Shown here piece after piece: positions 1 through 11,449 of a stretch of 64,000 nt of DNA (position 1 is the stretch's first letter; every line of letters starts with the position of its first letter). Location of the stretch: positions 184,669,596 to 184,733,595 of the forward strand of contig NC_090321.1 in the NCBI RefSeq assembly GCF_040869045.1, read 5' to 3'. The position numbers were made by a program, and so were the translations under genes. The notes beneath the pieces were generated by a model. It had not been told where the DNA came from. It saw only the letters and a program-made list of their open reading frames with translations, and made no database searches. Source of the DNA: Eurosta solidaginis. Lineage: Eukaryota > Arthropoda > Insecta > Diptera > Tephritidae.

Positions 1-1398
1 CTTCTCGTATTTGTCTTCCATTGCCTCCTTAGCCACCTTAGTGGAGTCTGTTGGGATTTACAAATCCTCACTAAGAGAAACAAAGAAAACATACCTAAAA
101 TGGGGATGACATTTCCTAAAAACAGTTTTCTTTAAATTGAGCAACGTATAAGTTTTTGGTACGAAATTGGATTGTATTAGAAAATTGTTAAATCTGGGTT
201 AGGTACTTTTGAACAATTTCGTCAAAAATTTCTGGGATATGGCGTTTTGAACAATAAACCTAGTTAAGTTATCTGGTTTTCATTCAAGAATGTTCATGTG
301 TATTCTTGTATAGTCCTTGATAACTTAGTAGGTACTACTTTCACTATTCATACTTCGTTGGCCCGTAGATTAGTGGAGATCTCGCATGGAGTGAATGCGC
401 CCATATCGAACAAAAATAGAAGCTATAGCAAAACAAAAATTAATATATTTCATTTATCGGCGAAAAATATCAGTAAAGCAATTACATATTTCCTGCGATA
501 AAATGCATCATAAATCGAAAATTTTTGTGACATTAAAATGAAAGTGTCGTCGGAATATTACATAAACCGAATAACATCAGACAACCTTATAAATAAAATT
601 AAAAATAGTTAATGCAGAAAAATGAACGGTGAAAAGGTAATATCAATACTTTGAAAGTGAAAAAAAATGTTACAGTTAAGTTGAGCAAATTATTTGCGCA
701 AAATTTTATTTTTATTTATTTTTTTTGTGATGTTCGACAATCGAAAAAGGAAGTGAAATTTTGGTAAATTGTGATTAACGAGTTTGTCTCCTAAGTCTTT
801 TGTATAATGCGAGTATGCTTTATTATAAATCGGAAGGCAAATTATTAATACTTATTACACAATCAAGCATATATGTGTGTTAAAATATTTATATCTTATA
901 ATAATAGTTTACGTTGCACAAAAGGCATTTGCATGTAATAAAACTCTAAATCAATTTTAGTATATGCTTAAAATAAAAACAACAAAAAAGACCTTCTTTT
1001 CGCACTTTCTTTTTTCCTAAAAGAATTGGCTTCTGCTGTCCTCCAATATGCATACTAATAACTTGTTAATTTGTTTATTCAACTTTAATTTGTTGTTTGG
1101 TCTGTTTGCCAATGGAATTTGTGTCATGTGTTAGCGCGTTAGAAATACCGAAAAGAAGAGAAATGACAAATACAAAATACACACAGTTGTAAAAATGCTA
1201 TGAGTTACAAAATAAAAGAAAGAGCGCATGCTTGTTCAGGCGTTGAATAAATATTTATGTAAACGCGTCTTTTTTCGACTCTCTTTCTCGCTTTTTCTCT
1301 TCATTTTGAAGAGCAGTAGTTTGACTTTTCCATTCAAAATAAAGCAATTAATATGTAATGCCAATAGCCAATAATTTTAGTTTTGTTTTGTTAAGAAC
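1..1398. other. AT-rich noncoding DNA, nothing recognised
   Basis: The stretch is AT-rich with homopolymer runs and no ORF that resembles a known protein. I see no RNA gene or clear repeat structure. It may be intron or intergenic DNA of the downstream gene. Confidence 0.5.
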
Positions 1399-1720
1399 AC
1401 AAGCCAACAAAATTCAACCAACATTCGGACCCAGAAACCATACTATATAATTTCAAAGGTTTATAATGCGCTGAATCCAAATCTGGCCTCACGATTGCTC
1501 TATCGGCTCTGGGTTTCGAGATATCCTGACCTAAATGTGTAAAAAACACCGTTTTTCCCATATTTGAGGTTATGTAGCCTTGCAGATGTTTTCTTTCACC
1601 AAAATTTAAAAATGGCATCTCTAATTACAAGTCTTCTTCTTCCAAATGGCGTTGAGATTGTTCAAATATCATTTTTTTTTTTCGCTGAGATATCGCATTT
1701 TAAAATTTTCATGTTTCTTT
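1399..1720 (-). repeat. Dispersed foldback repeat, family R, copy 1
   Basis: This is a diverged reverse-complement copy of sequences at 5606-5911 and 13653-13960. Shared landmarks are a 'gatatctcgaaaaccagagct'-like block, a block reading 'ggctacataacctcaaatat' and a block beginning 'gatatctcagcgaaaa'. In the best copy the ends read CAGGCCGA/TCGGCCTG in inverted orientation, so the family looks like a non-autonomous foldback (MITE-like) element. No coding capacity is seen. The 1564-1755 and 1391-1618 reading frames fall inside the repeat and are not genes. Confidence 0.6.
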
Positions 1721-2042
1721 ATGAGATATGTGGGGGTTGGTGGATTAGGAGTTAAGTTGGTTAGCCCATTTGTGGTGTGAGATATCTAGATAAATAAGAC
1801 TTATTTTAAGAAAAATATGCGAGTAAATGCTGTCTCCAGGGTTAAGTGGGTTAACCTGCTTGCGGTATAATAGGGTGGTTTCTAGAGGTCAGGGCTGTGT
1901 GTGACTTGGTACCCGAGGGTTAGATAGTGTAGGGTTGTGATGAGTTAGCACACTCATGGTGTGAGACAAAATTCAAGAAAATTAGTAATCTACTATATCA
2001 TGTCTATGTTATCTCAATCGATTTTCAGGTGTAGCAAAATTG

Positions 2043-2057
2043 AGAAACATGAAAATT
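2043..2057. repeat. Left target site duplication of PLE 1 (15 bp)
   Basis: The bases AGAAACATGAAAATT occur here and again at 5606-5620, exactly bordering the Penelope-like element. The right copy continues into repeat family R (tcaaaatgcgatatctcagc), which shows the element inserted into that repeat. Confidence 0.8.
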
Positions 2058-2190
2058 GATGTTGTTTTTATTTTTATTTTCGGCCTTTCAAAAGTTATAT
2101 CAAGAAGAATTTCCGAGCTCTAGGCCACACATATATATTAATAATAAAAATGCAATTAATTATACTATATATATTGTATTTATTTATTTT

Positions 2191-2229
2191 GTCGATATTT
2201 CGATTTCAATTAGAAATCATCTTCAGGGC
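2191..2229 (-). ncRNA. Hammerhead-like core in PLE 1 terminal repeat (candidate)
   Basis: Read on the minus strand the block has CTGAAGA (fits the core CUGANGA), one extra T, a perfect 6 bp stem GATTTC/GAAATC around a TAATT loop, then GAAA and ATAT. This is the order expected for the core, stem II, GAAA and a very short stem III. Stem I pairing is weak, so activity is doubtful. Hammerhead motifs are known from Penelope terminal repeats in other animals. The call rests on motif order and stem II only. Confidence 0.4.
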
Positions 2230-2672
2230 TGTAAAAAATAAATTTTTCTATGTATAAAAACCAGAAATGCACAAACATAATCTAACACTTACACTTGTGA
2301 ATGCACCTTGTCGACTAATTTAAAATTTCAGTGCAGAACACAGAATATCATAAACAGAAAACAAAGATGTATACAAATAATAAACAGTAATAATAAACAA
2401 AATATCTGCTAACAACAACGTATATATTAACTTGTTGGACACCCTCAGCATTATTGTTGCTAACTTCTCTTCATTACCAAATGTCTGTATGCGTGAGCGA
2501 TGTTGTCGGTGTCGATCTTAAAATTCATGCGTATGTCATTAGGTGTATTGATAATATGTAGCATTTCGAGAGTGTACCGCTTGGAATACTGTTTTTCTTC
2601 TTGCAATATTGTAACATTCTCTAAGTCCGAAGAGTATCCTATGGTCTTGCAATGTTGCGATAAAGCCGTTCT
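2197..2672. repeat. Left inverted arm of PLE 1
   Basis: This segment is the reverse complement of 5138-5605 with few differences. It covers the last codons of the endonuclease domain plus the 3' UTR. Such partly inverted, partly direct terminal repeats are known for Penelope elements (pLTRs). Confidence 0.85.
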
Positions 2673-2945
2673 GTTGTCGTTAGAGTGGTCGCGATTTTTG
2701 ATGTTCGATTTGTGAGCGGAAATCCTTGTCTTTAGTTTTGATTTAGTAGTACCCACATATACTTTGTTCCATACGTGGCACCCGTCGCCATTATATTTAA
2801 TTTTGTATATTACGTCGGATTTCGCGTATTTTTCGATTTTGCTTTTTGTATTGCTGTATATTTGTTGTAGGGTATTTTTATATTGGAACGCGATTTGAAA
2901 TGTTTCTTTGTCATACATGTTTGAATGTTTTATTCGGTTAGACAA
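2460..2945 (-). pseudogene. PLE 1 GIY-YIG endonuclease domain
   Basis: The C-terminal frame carries a GIY-YIG nuclease: VIYKI stands for GIY, YVGTTKSKLKTRISAHKSNI contains the YIG motif and the downstream Arg and His. This domain nicks target DNA in Penelope-like elements. It is joined to the RT frame only through a frameshift near 2940. A second, inverted copy of its last ~70 codons lies at 5138-5348. Confidence 0.85.
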
Positions 2946-4021
2946 ACCAGGTACAAATACCGCAGTCTTATATATTTCTTATATATTTTGTTTATGTTTT
3001 GTTCTTTATTTTTATTCGTAGCGTAAAATTTGTGGATATAACCATTAGTAAGGTGGATCGGAAACTCGTTGTTTTGAAGTATTTTTTTGATGATGCTTAT
3101 ATTTTTCGGGTGATATATTCTATCGCTGATAGAGAGAACTCGCCTGATAAAATTTTTGGCAGTGTTTATTATTATACTCCTATCATGTTTCGAGTTAAAA
3201 TTTATTAACCTCCCGGAAGCCGTAGGCTTTTTATACGAGTCAAAGATTAGGTGGTTGTTATTTCTTATTACTACTGTGTCCAGAAATGGCAACATTCCAT
3301 TATTTTCCATCCCAGATGTGAATTTTATTGAGTTATGAAATGAGTTCAAGAGGCCCAGAATTTCTTCAACGGAATCGGTTTTCACAATAGCGGATAAATC
3401 GTCAACGTACTTTGTGAGCAGACGAGGTTTGTGCCGTGATTCTTCTTCAAATTTCAATAGTAATTCCTCCATTACTATATTGGCTATTACCGGTGATGCT
3501 GGTGATCCCATAGGCATACCCGATCGTTGTTCATAAACTTTGATGTTGTACTTAAAGTATTTGTTATCTTTTATACAGAAACGTAAATCACTTAAAAATA
3601 GCTCTTGGTTAAGAGTTGTGTGGGTTTTTATTTGGTCCCATTTGGACGATATGATCTCTAGGGCATGGTCTACTGGGATACTAGGAAACAGGGACATAAC
3701 ATGAAACGACACCAAACTCTCATCATCATATATATAGGTATTTTTAATCTTATTCTTAAACTCAATCATGTCTTGAACATTGTACTTGGACTCTTTAGTG
3801 ATATTTTTCAGGACATTAACAACGTATTTACACAAATTATACGACGGAGAATTAATGGACGAACATATAGGTCTAAGTGGAGTTCCTTCTTTGTGGATCT
3901 TTGGTAGTCCATGCAATCTTGGCGCATTGGCCGTTCTGCTCATTAGTTTATATTTTTCTTTTTCATATATCATTTGGTTTTTAAACAGTTTTTCTACGAA
4001 CTCGTTAATCCTATCTTGCAA
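2930..4021 (-). pseudogene. PLE 1 reverse transcriptase core
   Basis: The frame holds the RT palm motifs in order: LPKIHKEGTPLRPI, SFHVMSLFPSIP, GMPMGSPASPVIANIVMEE and the catalytic box YVDDLSA, followed by LPFLDTVV. These are typical of Penelope-like elements, whose RT is related to telomerase. The protein would copy element RNA at a nick made by the linked endonuclease. The frame is shifted relative to both neighbours (near 4050 and near 2940), so no full-length product can be made. The catalytic Asp pair itself is intact. Confidence 0.88.
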
Positions 4022-4041
4022 TTTATTAGTGGGATCAAGTT

Positions 4042-4983
4042 TTAAAACACGGTATGAGGAACAAATGTTTGCAATTTTCTATCGTAATCGGATTTTTCCA
4101 TTACAACTGTTACGTTTCCTTTGTCTGCATTGAGAATTAACAGATGGTTATTTTGTTTGAAGAATTTCTTTGTCGTTTGTAAGGTATCTAAAATATATTT
4201 ATCACGCACGCTAATGTTTGTTCTATTGAGGTGGTCCCGTATAATTGTAGTCAAATTGTTCCTCTCAATCTCTTGTTGCTCTTTGTCTTTGATCGTCTGT
4301 ATAAAGTCTTCGCCGTCAGCGATAAGCTTAAATAAGGGAAATTCTTTATTAGTTGTTGGTATGGAGTATTTCGGTCCCAGGGAGAGAATCCACTGTACAT
4401 CCGTCGGTATACTAATATTTGCGGTATTTTGAAACCACTCGGGTACATTTTGTATGTTAAGTAATTGGGTTTGTTTGTCTTTGAGCCTCTCAAATTTGTT
4501 TATTTGTATTTTTCTAATTTTGGCTCTGAGGTTTTGAGACAATGCTCTTTCACTATCGAAAAATACCTTAGAATCCTCCGCGTTAAGCTTTATTTGTAAT
4601 CTATTGTTTAATTTATTTACCTCTCTTCCTTTTTGTTTTTGTAGATCATGCTTAATTTTAATAATAATATTTATTAGTTTTTTCTGCACAGTAGCCAAGT
4701 ACGTTTCTATTGAGTTGGTGTTCTTCTCTGATATCTTTCCATTATTGGTGTTGCATTTTAAAGTGTACGATATGTTCTTAGTAGCATTGCTAATGAAGTT
4801 GGGTATGACACCACTTTTTCTGCATCTCACTAGAAACTTTATGGATTGAGACAGCTTTGTGAGTTGTTGTGTATTTTGGCGATAACGTTTTATACACTTG
4901 TTGGTTTCTATGTCGTATTTATCTTTAACACGTCTGTAAATGTTTACTGTGTTTTTGTTGTTACGGTGTGCTCTCCGTTCCAT
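4042..4983 (-). pseudogene. PLE 1 N-terminal ORF part
   Basis: This 313-residue open frame starts at a Met just inside the direct repeat and gives the N-terminal part of a Penelope-type polymerase. It has the family-like phrases CRKSGVIPNFI (about residue 55) and LNADKGNVTVVMEKSDYDRK near its end, the latter being the start of the reverse transcriptase core. It ends at a stop caused by a one-base frameshift near 4050. The reading continues in another frame with KLDPTNKLQDRIN into the next ORF at 4021. Together the pieces cover one ~800-residue protein. Confidence 0.8.
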
Positions 4984-5137
4984 AATTGATGTTGTTTTTA
5001 TTTTTATTTTCGGCCTTTCAAAAGTTATATCAAGAAGAATTTCCGAGCTCTAGGCCACACATATATATTAGTAATAAAAATGCAATTAATTATACCATAT
5101 ATTTTGTCTATATTTCGATTTCAATTAGAAATCATCA

Positions 5138-5605
5138 AACGGCTTTATCGCAACATTGCAAGACCACAGGACACTCTTCGGACTTAGAGAATGTTACAAT
5201 ATTGCAAGAAGAAAAACAGTATTCCAAGCGGTACACTCTCGAAATGCTACATATTATCAATACACCTAATGACATACGGATGAATTTTAAGATCGACACC
5301 GACAACATCGCTCACGCATACAGACATTTGGTAATGAAGAGAAGTTAGCAACAATAATGCTGAGGGTGTCCAACAAGTTAATATATACGTTGTTGTTAGC
5401 AGATATTTTGTTTATTATTACTGTTTATTATTTGTATACATCTTTGTTTTCTGTTTATGATATTCTGTGTTCTGCACTGAAATTTTAAATTAGTCGACAA
5501 GGTGCATTCACAAGTGTAAGTGTTAGATTATGTTTGTGCATTTGTGGTTTTTATACATAGAAAAATTTATTTTCTACAGCCCTGAAGATGATTTCTAATT
5601 GAAAT
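5138..5605. repeat. Right inverted arm of PLE 1
   Basis: Reverse complement of 2197-2672. The junction with the directly repeated block lies at 'atcatc/aaacgg' near 5137. The arm ends at 'gaaat' directly before the target duplication, inside a hammerhead-like core. Confidence 0.85.
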
Positions 5606-5620
5606 AGAAACATGAAAATT
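5606..5620. repeat. Right target site duplication of PLE 1 (15 bp)
   Basis: Second copy of AGAAACATGAAAATT, identical to 2043-2057. Confidence 0.8.
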
Positions 5621-5911
5621 TCAAAATGCGATATCTCAGCGAAAAAAAATTATATTTGAGCAAACTCAACGCCGTTTGAAGGAAGAAGACTTTATTCAAA
5701 TATACCGTCCTTTAGTGTTGGCGAAAGAAAACATCTGCAAGGCTACATAACCTCAAATATGGGCAAAAACGGTGTTTTTTGCACTTTTAGGTTAGGATAT
5801 CTCGAAAACCAGAGCTGATGGAGCAACTTTGAGACAACATTTCGATTCATCGCATCAAAATACTTCGAAAATATTTAATCCGGTTTCTGTGTATGAGATG
5901 CTGTCGGCCTG
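5621..5911 (+). repeat. Dispersed foldback repeat, family R, copy 2
   Basis: The repeat resumes right after PLE 1 and ends at 'gctgtcggcctgt'. It is the inverted partner of the copy at 1399-1720 and closely parallels 13653-13960. Confidence 0.65.
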
Positions 5912-5954
5912 TGGAATCATCCAGTTACACCCAAACATATAAATACCACATGAA

Positions 5955-6312
5955 AGTACGGGTACCGGTTCCCCCAGTGGGTTAGGGGTTTAGAATATAC
6001 CTGAGGTATGTATGCCTGTTGTAAGAGGCGACTAAAATACCAGATTCAAAGGCTTATATAAGGCAACCGTTTCAGGTTGCCAGCGCAATATATAGCATCT
6101 CCAAATCCAATTGTCAACCTCACCTTCGAGCGGCGAATCCCGTTTCACTAACAGACGAGGCTCTGGCGACCCCAAGCTCCTCATGGAACAATGGAGCTGT
6201 GTTACAGGAGCGTACCGGATCTGTATCCGGCAAAGGACCATCACATCGACAACACTCCCCAAAGCCTTCGGGGAGCAACCTTATCGCTACAAAAACAACA
6301 ACAACAACAACG
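5955..6312 (+). mobile_element. SINE-like retroposon with (CAA)n tail
   Basis: The block starts near 'ggttcccccagtgggttagg' and ends in a run of CAA units at 6294-6312. The order unique body plus simple tail fits a retroposon. The 32114-33106 LINE fragment on the minus strand also ends in (CAA)n, so the two may share a retrotransposition machinery. No target duplication is clear. It could instead be a piece of a LINE 5' region. Confidence 0.5.
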
Positions 6313-6654
6313 GATACCGGATTGTATATGTTGCATCTTCTTTTTTTAAAAAAGAATCACTTGCATTGTATACGCAAACGAAGCCAATATCAGCGTGTTA
6401 AAAATTTTAGTGATTTTCGTAATCTATCAAGCGAATAATCCTGATTTGACTTAAAGTTTAAACATACATACAAATATTTGTACCCATCTGAAAAAAATAA
6501 TTGTGAGTATGTATCATAAATATAACCGAAGACTACTGTATACGTGCGTTATATGTTGCACTTAATTATCGATTTGAAGTAATAGTACACTACTTTATCG
6601 CTATATTCGCGAGCTGAAGATTTTTCATTACTCTCCTGCCTAGGATTGTATATG

Positions 6655-7540
6655 GGGCAGTAGATTGGTTAGCTTTACAGATGGGTCAAAGTAGGACTGG
6701 CAGTTTCGAGGATGGAATTTCTGTCAGTATCTCGATGTAATACACAATTTCAAGTTGCCAGATCATTTAACAATTCAATATTTACTCCTTTAGCCAAGCG
6801 GTTGTTGAACACATATGTTCAACTTAAAGGTGGTATGAGTGAATATGGTGTACCCCTGATCATATAAGGTATGTTCCTCTGTAAATGGGCCACGAGCCAG
6901 CTAAACAAACACTGGACAGACATTACCTCTTACAGGGTAGCGAGACCTTTTTGGACGGCAATAGATAACAGTCCATCTGCTGAAATAACTTGGTTCACCA
7001 ATTCCCATATATCAAACTTGATTAAGGTTTTTATGGGTCACTGCCAATATTTACGCAGTATGCCTAACTTTTCCGCATTCGATTGCGTCCCCCCTAAGGC
7101 AACTCGATACTCGATTTAATTTATAGCCACCCACACTATCACAGCCACATGCATGTGCATGAATGTACATGCACGTGTATGTGTGTTTTTTGTCAGCACT
7201 CATGCACATGCATGTCGGCCTTTCCCCTCCAAAACGGAAGATTTTTCAGGTCAAAGGTTGTCGCTTTCGATACATATGCCTCAACATACTGCAGGGATTT
7301 GCTGCATCTGCGTAAAGAAGAACGATGTGGAGTAATCGAGACACTTCTTGCTTGACTGTCCAACTTTTGTCGAAAGTATTTCGGGATTGGCTCACTAGGA
7401 TCTCCAAAGTACTTATCAGGGGTTGACCTAGTGAAACTCTCGTCCTGCTTGCAGCTTAAGATATGCTTCATGATTTTTCTAAAACCTTTCTAACTTTTTT
7501 GAAGTTAATGCAGGTTATCGGCTTCTCATTTACTCAAGAA
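6655..7540 (+). pseudogene. LINE fragment: RNase H and C-terminal region, heavily decayed
   Basis: Near 6660 the frame reads FTDGSK, the opening motif of a LINE-encoded RNase H. Around 6960-7060 another frame reads FWTAIDN and VFMGHCQYLRSM, similar to the conserved 'GHC' region behind RNase H in arthropod LINEs. Around 7215-7370 the frames give FFRSKVV.FDTYAS and HFLLDCPTFVES, the C-terminal knuckle region. Stops and frameshifts separate all of these, so it is a dead remnant. The clade is not certain (R1/LOA/I-like). Confidence 0.65.
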
Positions 7541-7669
7541 AGATAGCCGCTATGCAATAAAAAGACGAATCAAATGCTAAAAAAAACTAAAGCATGCCAT
7601 AGAAATATTTAGAAATGATTTAAAATAAATTAAGAGCAAGAAATATTAGACAAAATTAAACTTAATATA

Positions 7670-8265
7670 TAACAAGTAAAGGGTCTAAGTTCGGATGTAA
7701 CCGAATATTATATACTCAGCGTGATCTTCAATTGTACATTTCATTTCAGGTAAATTACATTTCTACATAACACGTGGCACCGCCCATTTAAAAAAAATAT
7801 CTCCCCATTTCCTCTTACAATAATACTTAATAAGTGAAATATCATTGATTCAAAACTATTTTATGTTAAGTTTTAGCTTATTATTCTAGTCTACGACCCT
7901 TTTAAAATTATTTTATATCTAAGTTGCCGTAGTCTTTAACCGATTCCGTCCATTTTTAATAGAAATATTTTCTGCTATAAGGAAAATATGTGTACACAAT
8001 TTCATTTTGATATGTTAATTTTTCTTCGAGTTATGGGTCCCGAAACATAGAAAATTGCTTAGTTATAAAAGGGGCGGTATTTCAATATTTATTCAAGTTA
8101 TCGTGTTAACGGGCGGACGGATGGACGGACATGGCTCAATCGATACTGATGATTTTGATATATGGAAGCCTATATCTTTATCGATCCCTTTATACCTGTA
8201 CAACCAACCGTTATCCAATCAAAGTTAATATACTCTGTGTGCAAAGCACGCTTAGTATAAAAAAA
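7670..8265. repeat. Dispersed repeat with 'cgtggcaccgcccat' module
   Basis: Starts near 'aagtaaagggtctaagttcg' and ends near 'aatatactctgtgtgcaaag'. It shares phrases such as 'gtggcaccgccca' and 'aagttatcgtgttaac.gg' with the repeat zone at 61915-62640 (in part in the other arrangement). No protein-coding signal is seen. It is probably a non-autonomous element or a noncoding part of a larger one. Confidence 0.5.
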
Positions 8266-8915
8266 TCAACCAATGAGTCAGTCTGTATAAGTCATAACGA
8301 GAGAGCTAAGCAATTGAACAAAACATAAATCATTCAAAAATATTGCGGTTTTTAATATTCCTCTGCGTTTGTATTTTCATATATATTTTTTTTTTACTTT
8401 TTGCTGTTTTGTGTTGTTTTTTTTTTAGTATTTCGCATATCGCAGCGCGTATGCCAATAGTCAGAAAAAATTAAAAAAAAAAAATGTACGTGAACTCACA
8501 GAAGCATTTCACTTTCACCTCGTCTTGAATTGTTGTTGTTTGTGGTTTTTTAACAATACATTTCTTTTGCGTAGTGTGCAAATAATTTTAGTGTTGCTCA
8601 AGTGGTACGACAGGTATTGTCAGTATGCTGCTCTTTTCTCTTTGTCACTTCTTGGTTCTCATTGCGGCGTGTAGCATGCGTTGAATACTTTGGTTATGGT
8701 TGGTTGAGCGGATAATCATCTGATGAATGACAATGAAATTGAATTATTTCTGGTGGCAGGTGTGTGTCGCATACAAACCAACTGCTTACACATTTACATA
8801 TGTATATCTATCTAGTTTACTTGTTTAAATACCAATTTACAAGTGTGTAGAAACTAATACAAATTGACTTGCGATGATGTTTCGGTTAAAATAGCGAGAT
8901 CTTTTGGAATTTGAG
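8266..8915. other. AT-rich noncoding DNA, nothing recognised
   Basis: Contains several T and A runs. No credible ORF, RNA gene or repeat unit is recognised. Confidence 0.45.
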
Positions 8916-9240
8916 TGCAAAGAAGCGGAGGAGGAAGAGAGAGACGGAGAGAAGGAGGTAGAGGAAAAGGAGGAGAAAGATGCAAAGGAAAAGAGAGAGA
9001 GGATGTGGAAGAGGATGAGGTAAAGATATAGGTAGAGGTAGAGGTAGAGGTAGAGGTAGAGGTAGAGGTAGAGGTAGAGGTAGAGGTAGAGGTAGAGGTA
9101 GAGGTAGAGGTAGAGGTAGAGGTAGAGGTAGAAGACGACGAAGATAGATAATAAGAGGAGAAGATGGATGCGGAAGCGAAAGAGAAAGAAAAAGGAGAAG
9201 GAATGCGAAGTGGGGAGAGAAAAAAAAAAAAGTATAAGAT
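8916..9240. repeat. Purine-rich tract on the + strand
   Basis: About 320 bp of nearly pure A/G sequence surrounds the perfect hexamer run at 9031-9132. The minus-strand reading frames rich in Ser, Leu, Tyr and Pro across it are by-products of the repeat and not genes. Confidence 0.8.
9031..9132 (+). repeat. Microsatellite (GGTAGA)17, perfect
   Basis: Seventeen uninterrupted copies of GGTAGA, 102 bp. The lack of any interruption suggests recent slippage growth. Confidence 0.97.
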
Positions 9241-9244
9241 GGGG

Positions 9245-11440
9245 GAAACTAACATAAGGAATCAATTTTCTAAGAAACAGAGGAAGAATAAAAATACGAA
9301 GATAAAACGACGTGGTTGAGAGGTGGAAATGGAACGAGGGGAACAGGGACAAGAGACATATTTAAATGGCAACTCAGCTTCGTGATCGTAAAAGTGAGGG
9401 GATTCTATGCCGTTAATACAGCTGTGGCTCTCAACAATATTGAAGCGCACTGCATGGACTGCTATTGGACAGTGCTCTGCTTTACTCAAATTATCGTTAA
9501 TAAATAAACTTCAGCTACCCTAAGCGCTTCCTGTCAACAATTGGCCAGAGAGATCTTGACATTCGGTTAAGCCCTCTGCCTGCTATAGTTTGTCAAAATT
9601 ATGACTTAGTTTATGCTACATCGCAGCTTTAAATAAAACCAAAATTTGTTTCCTTCTTCATGTTTGATCGCGTTCACGCCTTTTTCAGGGAGTACAGTCT
9701 TGTGCTAACTTTAATAATCTTTTAATACATTATTACCACACTTACCCCACACATTTCGCATAAATAAAGAGTTAACAAGTGAAATTCATAATCAAATCTA
9801 AGAAAATCATAATCTATTAAATTTAGTTTTAAGTGCAATGAAAGATTACTCCTTGGTGTACACGTGAATGGGTCGAATCGTATGGCAGGCAAAAGGAAAA
9901 TTTTAAATTGCCATCTCTTTTTTGGGACGCAAAGCTACAACGGAACAAAGTAAATCATCCTTTAAGAGAGAATGTCTTTTAGGTTTATTAAACTGAAATT
10001 TTTTGTTGCAAACTTAATCACCAGTTGCACATCAAAAACGCTATCAAAGCAGTGTACTGATATTTGCCACTTGATCACAAATGGTAGCTGTCAGCACACA
10101 TATTAACACTTGATAGATTTTTGATATTTTTTGTAGCGGTACTGTTATGAGATGGAATACAGACTGCCGATAAAAATCAATGCCAACACCAAAATACATG
10201 GACCGATACTACATTCCAGAGATTATGTATTTTGTGTGTTTGGATAATGTAAATGGAAACGATACATTTAAAGATAATTATCATTGTAATAATAGGATAA
10301 CAAAGCATTATTTAAAGCGGTTTAGCTCACTTCAGTTGTCTGTCTAAGAAACAGAAACAAATGCCCGCATTGTTGTTACAGCGTTTGATTACTTGCTTTC
10401 AACACTACTCACATAAACACAAATACGTTTTGTTCCATAGCTCTGCCAAACATCCAAATAAGCTGATGAAGCTGTCGATGCACTCGAAAGATAAATTTAC
10501 TCGTAAGCGACAACATCCGCATAGTACAACAAATTTAATGATACGTTTAAATAATTGAAAAACAAATGAGGTGAAAATACTCAAAAATTATATATTTTTG
10601 GTATGACTGATGGCAAAAATTATAAAAATTTTGTGAACCTATTTGAGGGTTATACCTTTTGTTTGATGGAAGATTGTTGTGGTTTGATGATTTAGCTGTG
10701 AGCTGAAGAAGCAAAATGGGAGTGCCTTTGTGGGAAGGTGTGAACATTTAATTTAATTAATCAGTCAAAATGCCATTGACTTATGGCGCTTTCATCATCG
10801 ATATTAGTTGGCGTTTAAACGGCTCGGAGGGTTTTGTAGTAACAAAGCGATAACTGACGCCAAATATGAGCATCAAGACTTCATCCCCCCGATTCTCGAA
10901 AACAAGTCCTGCTATTACTTATAATGGATCTTATGACCACCCGAAATTGCCACAAGGTCAATTGAAGTGACGGCTATATGAAATGGTCACAACATCAAAT
11001 TTGAAATCGCCACAATGTCAATGAGATGGTAATAAAGTCGTCTCATATTTCTCCAAAAGGCTTAGCTTAATGTATTTGGTTCTACTAACTATTTTTGTTT
11101 GGATCTTCTTCTAGAAATATTTCCTCCAGCACTAGATAAAATAAATTGCACGATAGGGTATCGTTTTTTCATAAGTCTGGTTTGTTGGGTATGGCTCGAC
11201 TATGTCCTAACCACTCCTCAGGAAGCTGATCGTGGTTCTCTACGTCCTTTGAATAATCCATATATTATTTACAGGGAACTGTAATCCACACATAGCAGTC
11301 ACTTACTTGCAGGAATCTGTCCCGGTTATAGGTTTTACGTCGTCTGCCAGATTTGTTGGCGGGATTTTCGTTGTTTCATCCTTTTAGTTAGTATCTGAGC
11401 TCCAGCGCTTTAACAGTCCTCAGTCTGACTTTTTTTGGTT
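9245..11440. other. Noncoding DNA, no gene recognised
   Basis: Only short, low-quality ORFs are present (up to about 75 codons) without recognisable motifs. Part of 10860-11040 ('ggatcttatgaccacccgaa', 'cacaaggtcaatt') looks like diverged inverted flank of the region around 26820-26920, which suggests the two short-period arrays lie in related larger elements. Confidence 0.45.
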
Positions 11441-11449
11441 TTTAATTTA

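Larger units (their letters stand above)
2058..5605 (-). mobile_element. Penelope-like element 1 (degenerate, ~3.5 kb)
   Basis: The unit is bounded by a 15 bp target duplication. It holds a reverse transcriptase and GIY-YIG endonuclease coding region on the minus strand. Its ends have the complex organisation typical of Penelope: a ~140 bp block starting 'ttgatgttgtttttattttt' is directly repeated at 2058 and 4985, while 2197-2672 is present in inverted orientation at 5138-5605. The inverted copy carries the C-terminal endonuclease codons and the 3' UTR. The coding region is broken by two frameshifts, so the copy should be dead. Confidence 0.88.

Noticed and set aside
8700..8735. CTGATGA with nearby GAAA as a further hammerhead
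   Set aside because: No stem II pairing between the two boxes and no stem III.
8837..9352. Minus-strand 171-codon ORF with (LY)n
   Set aside because: It is a frame through the GGTAGA microsatellite and AG tract; the neighbouring frame gives (ST)n in the same place.
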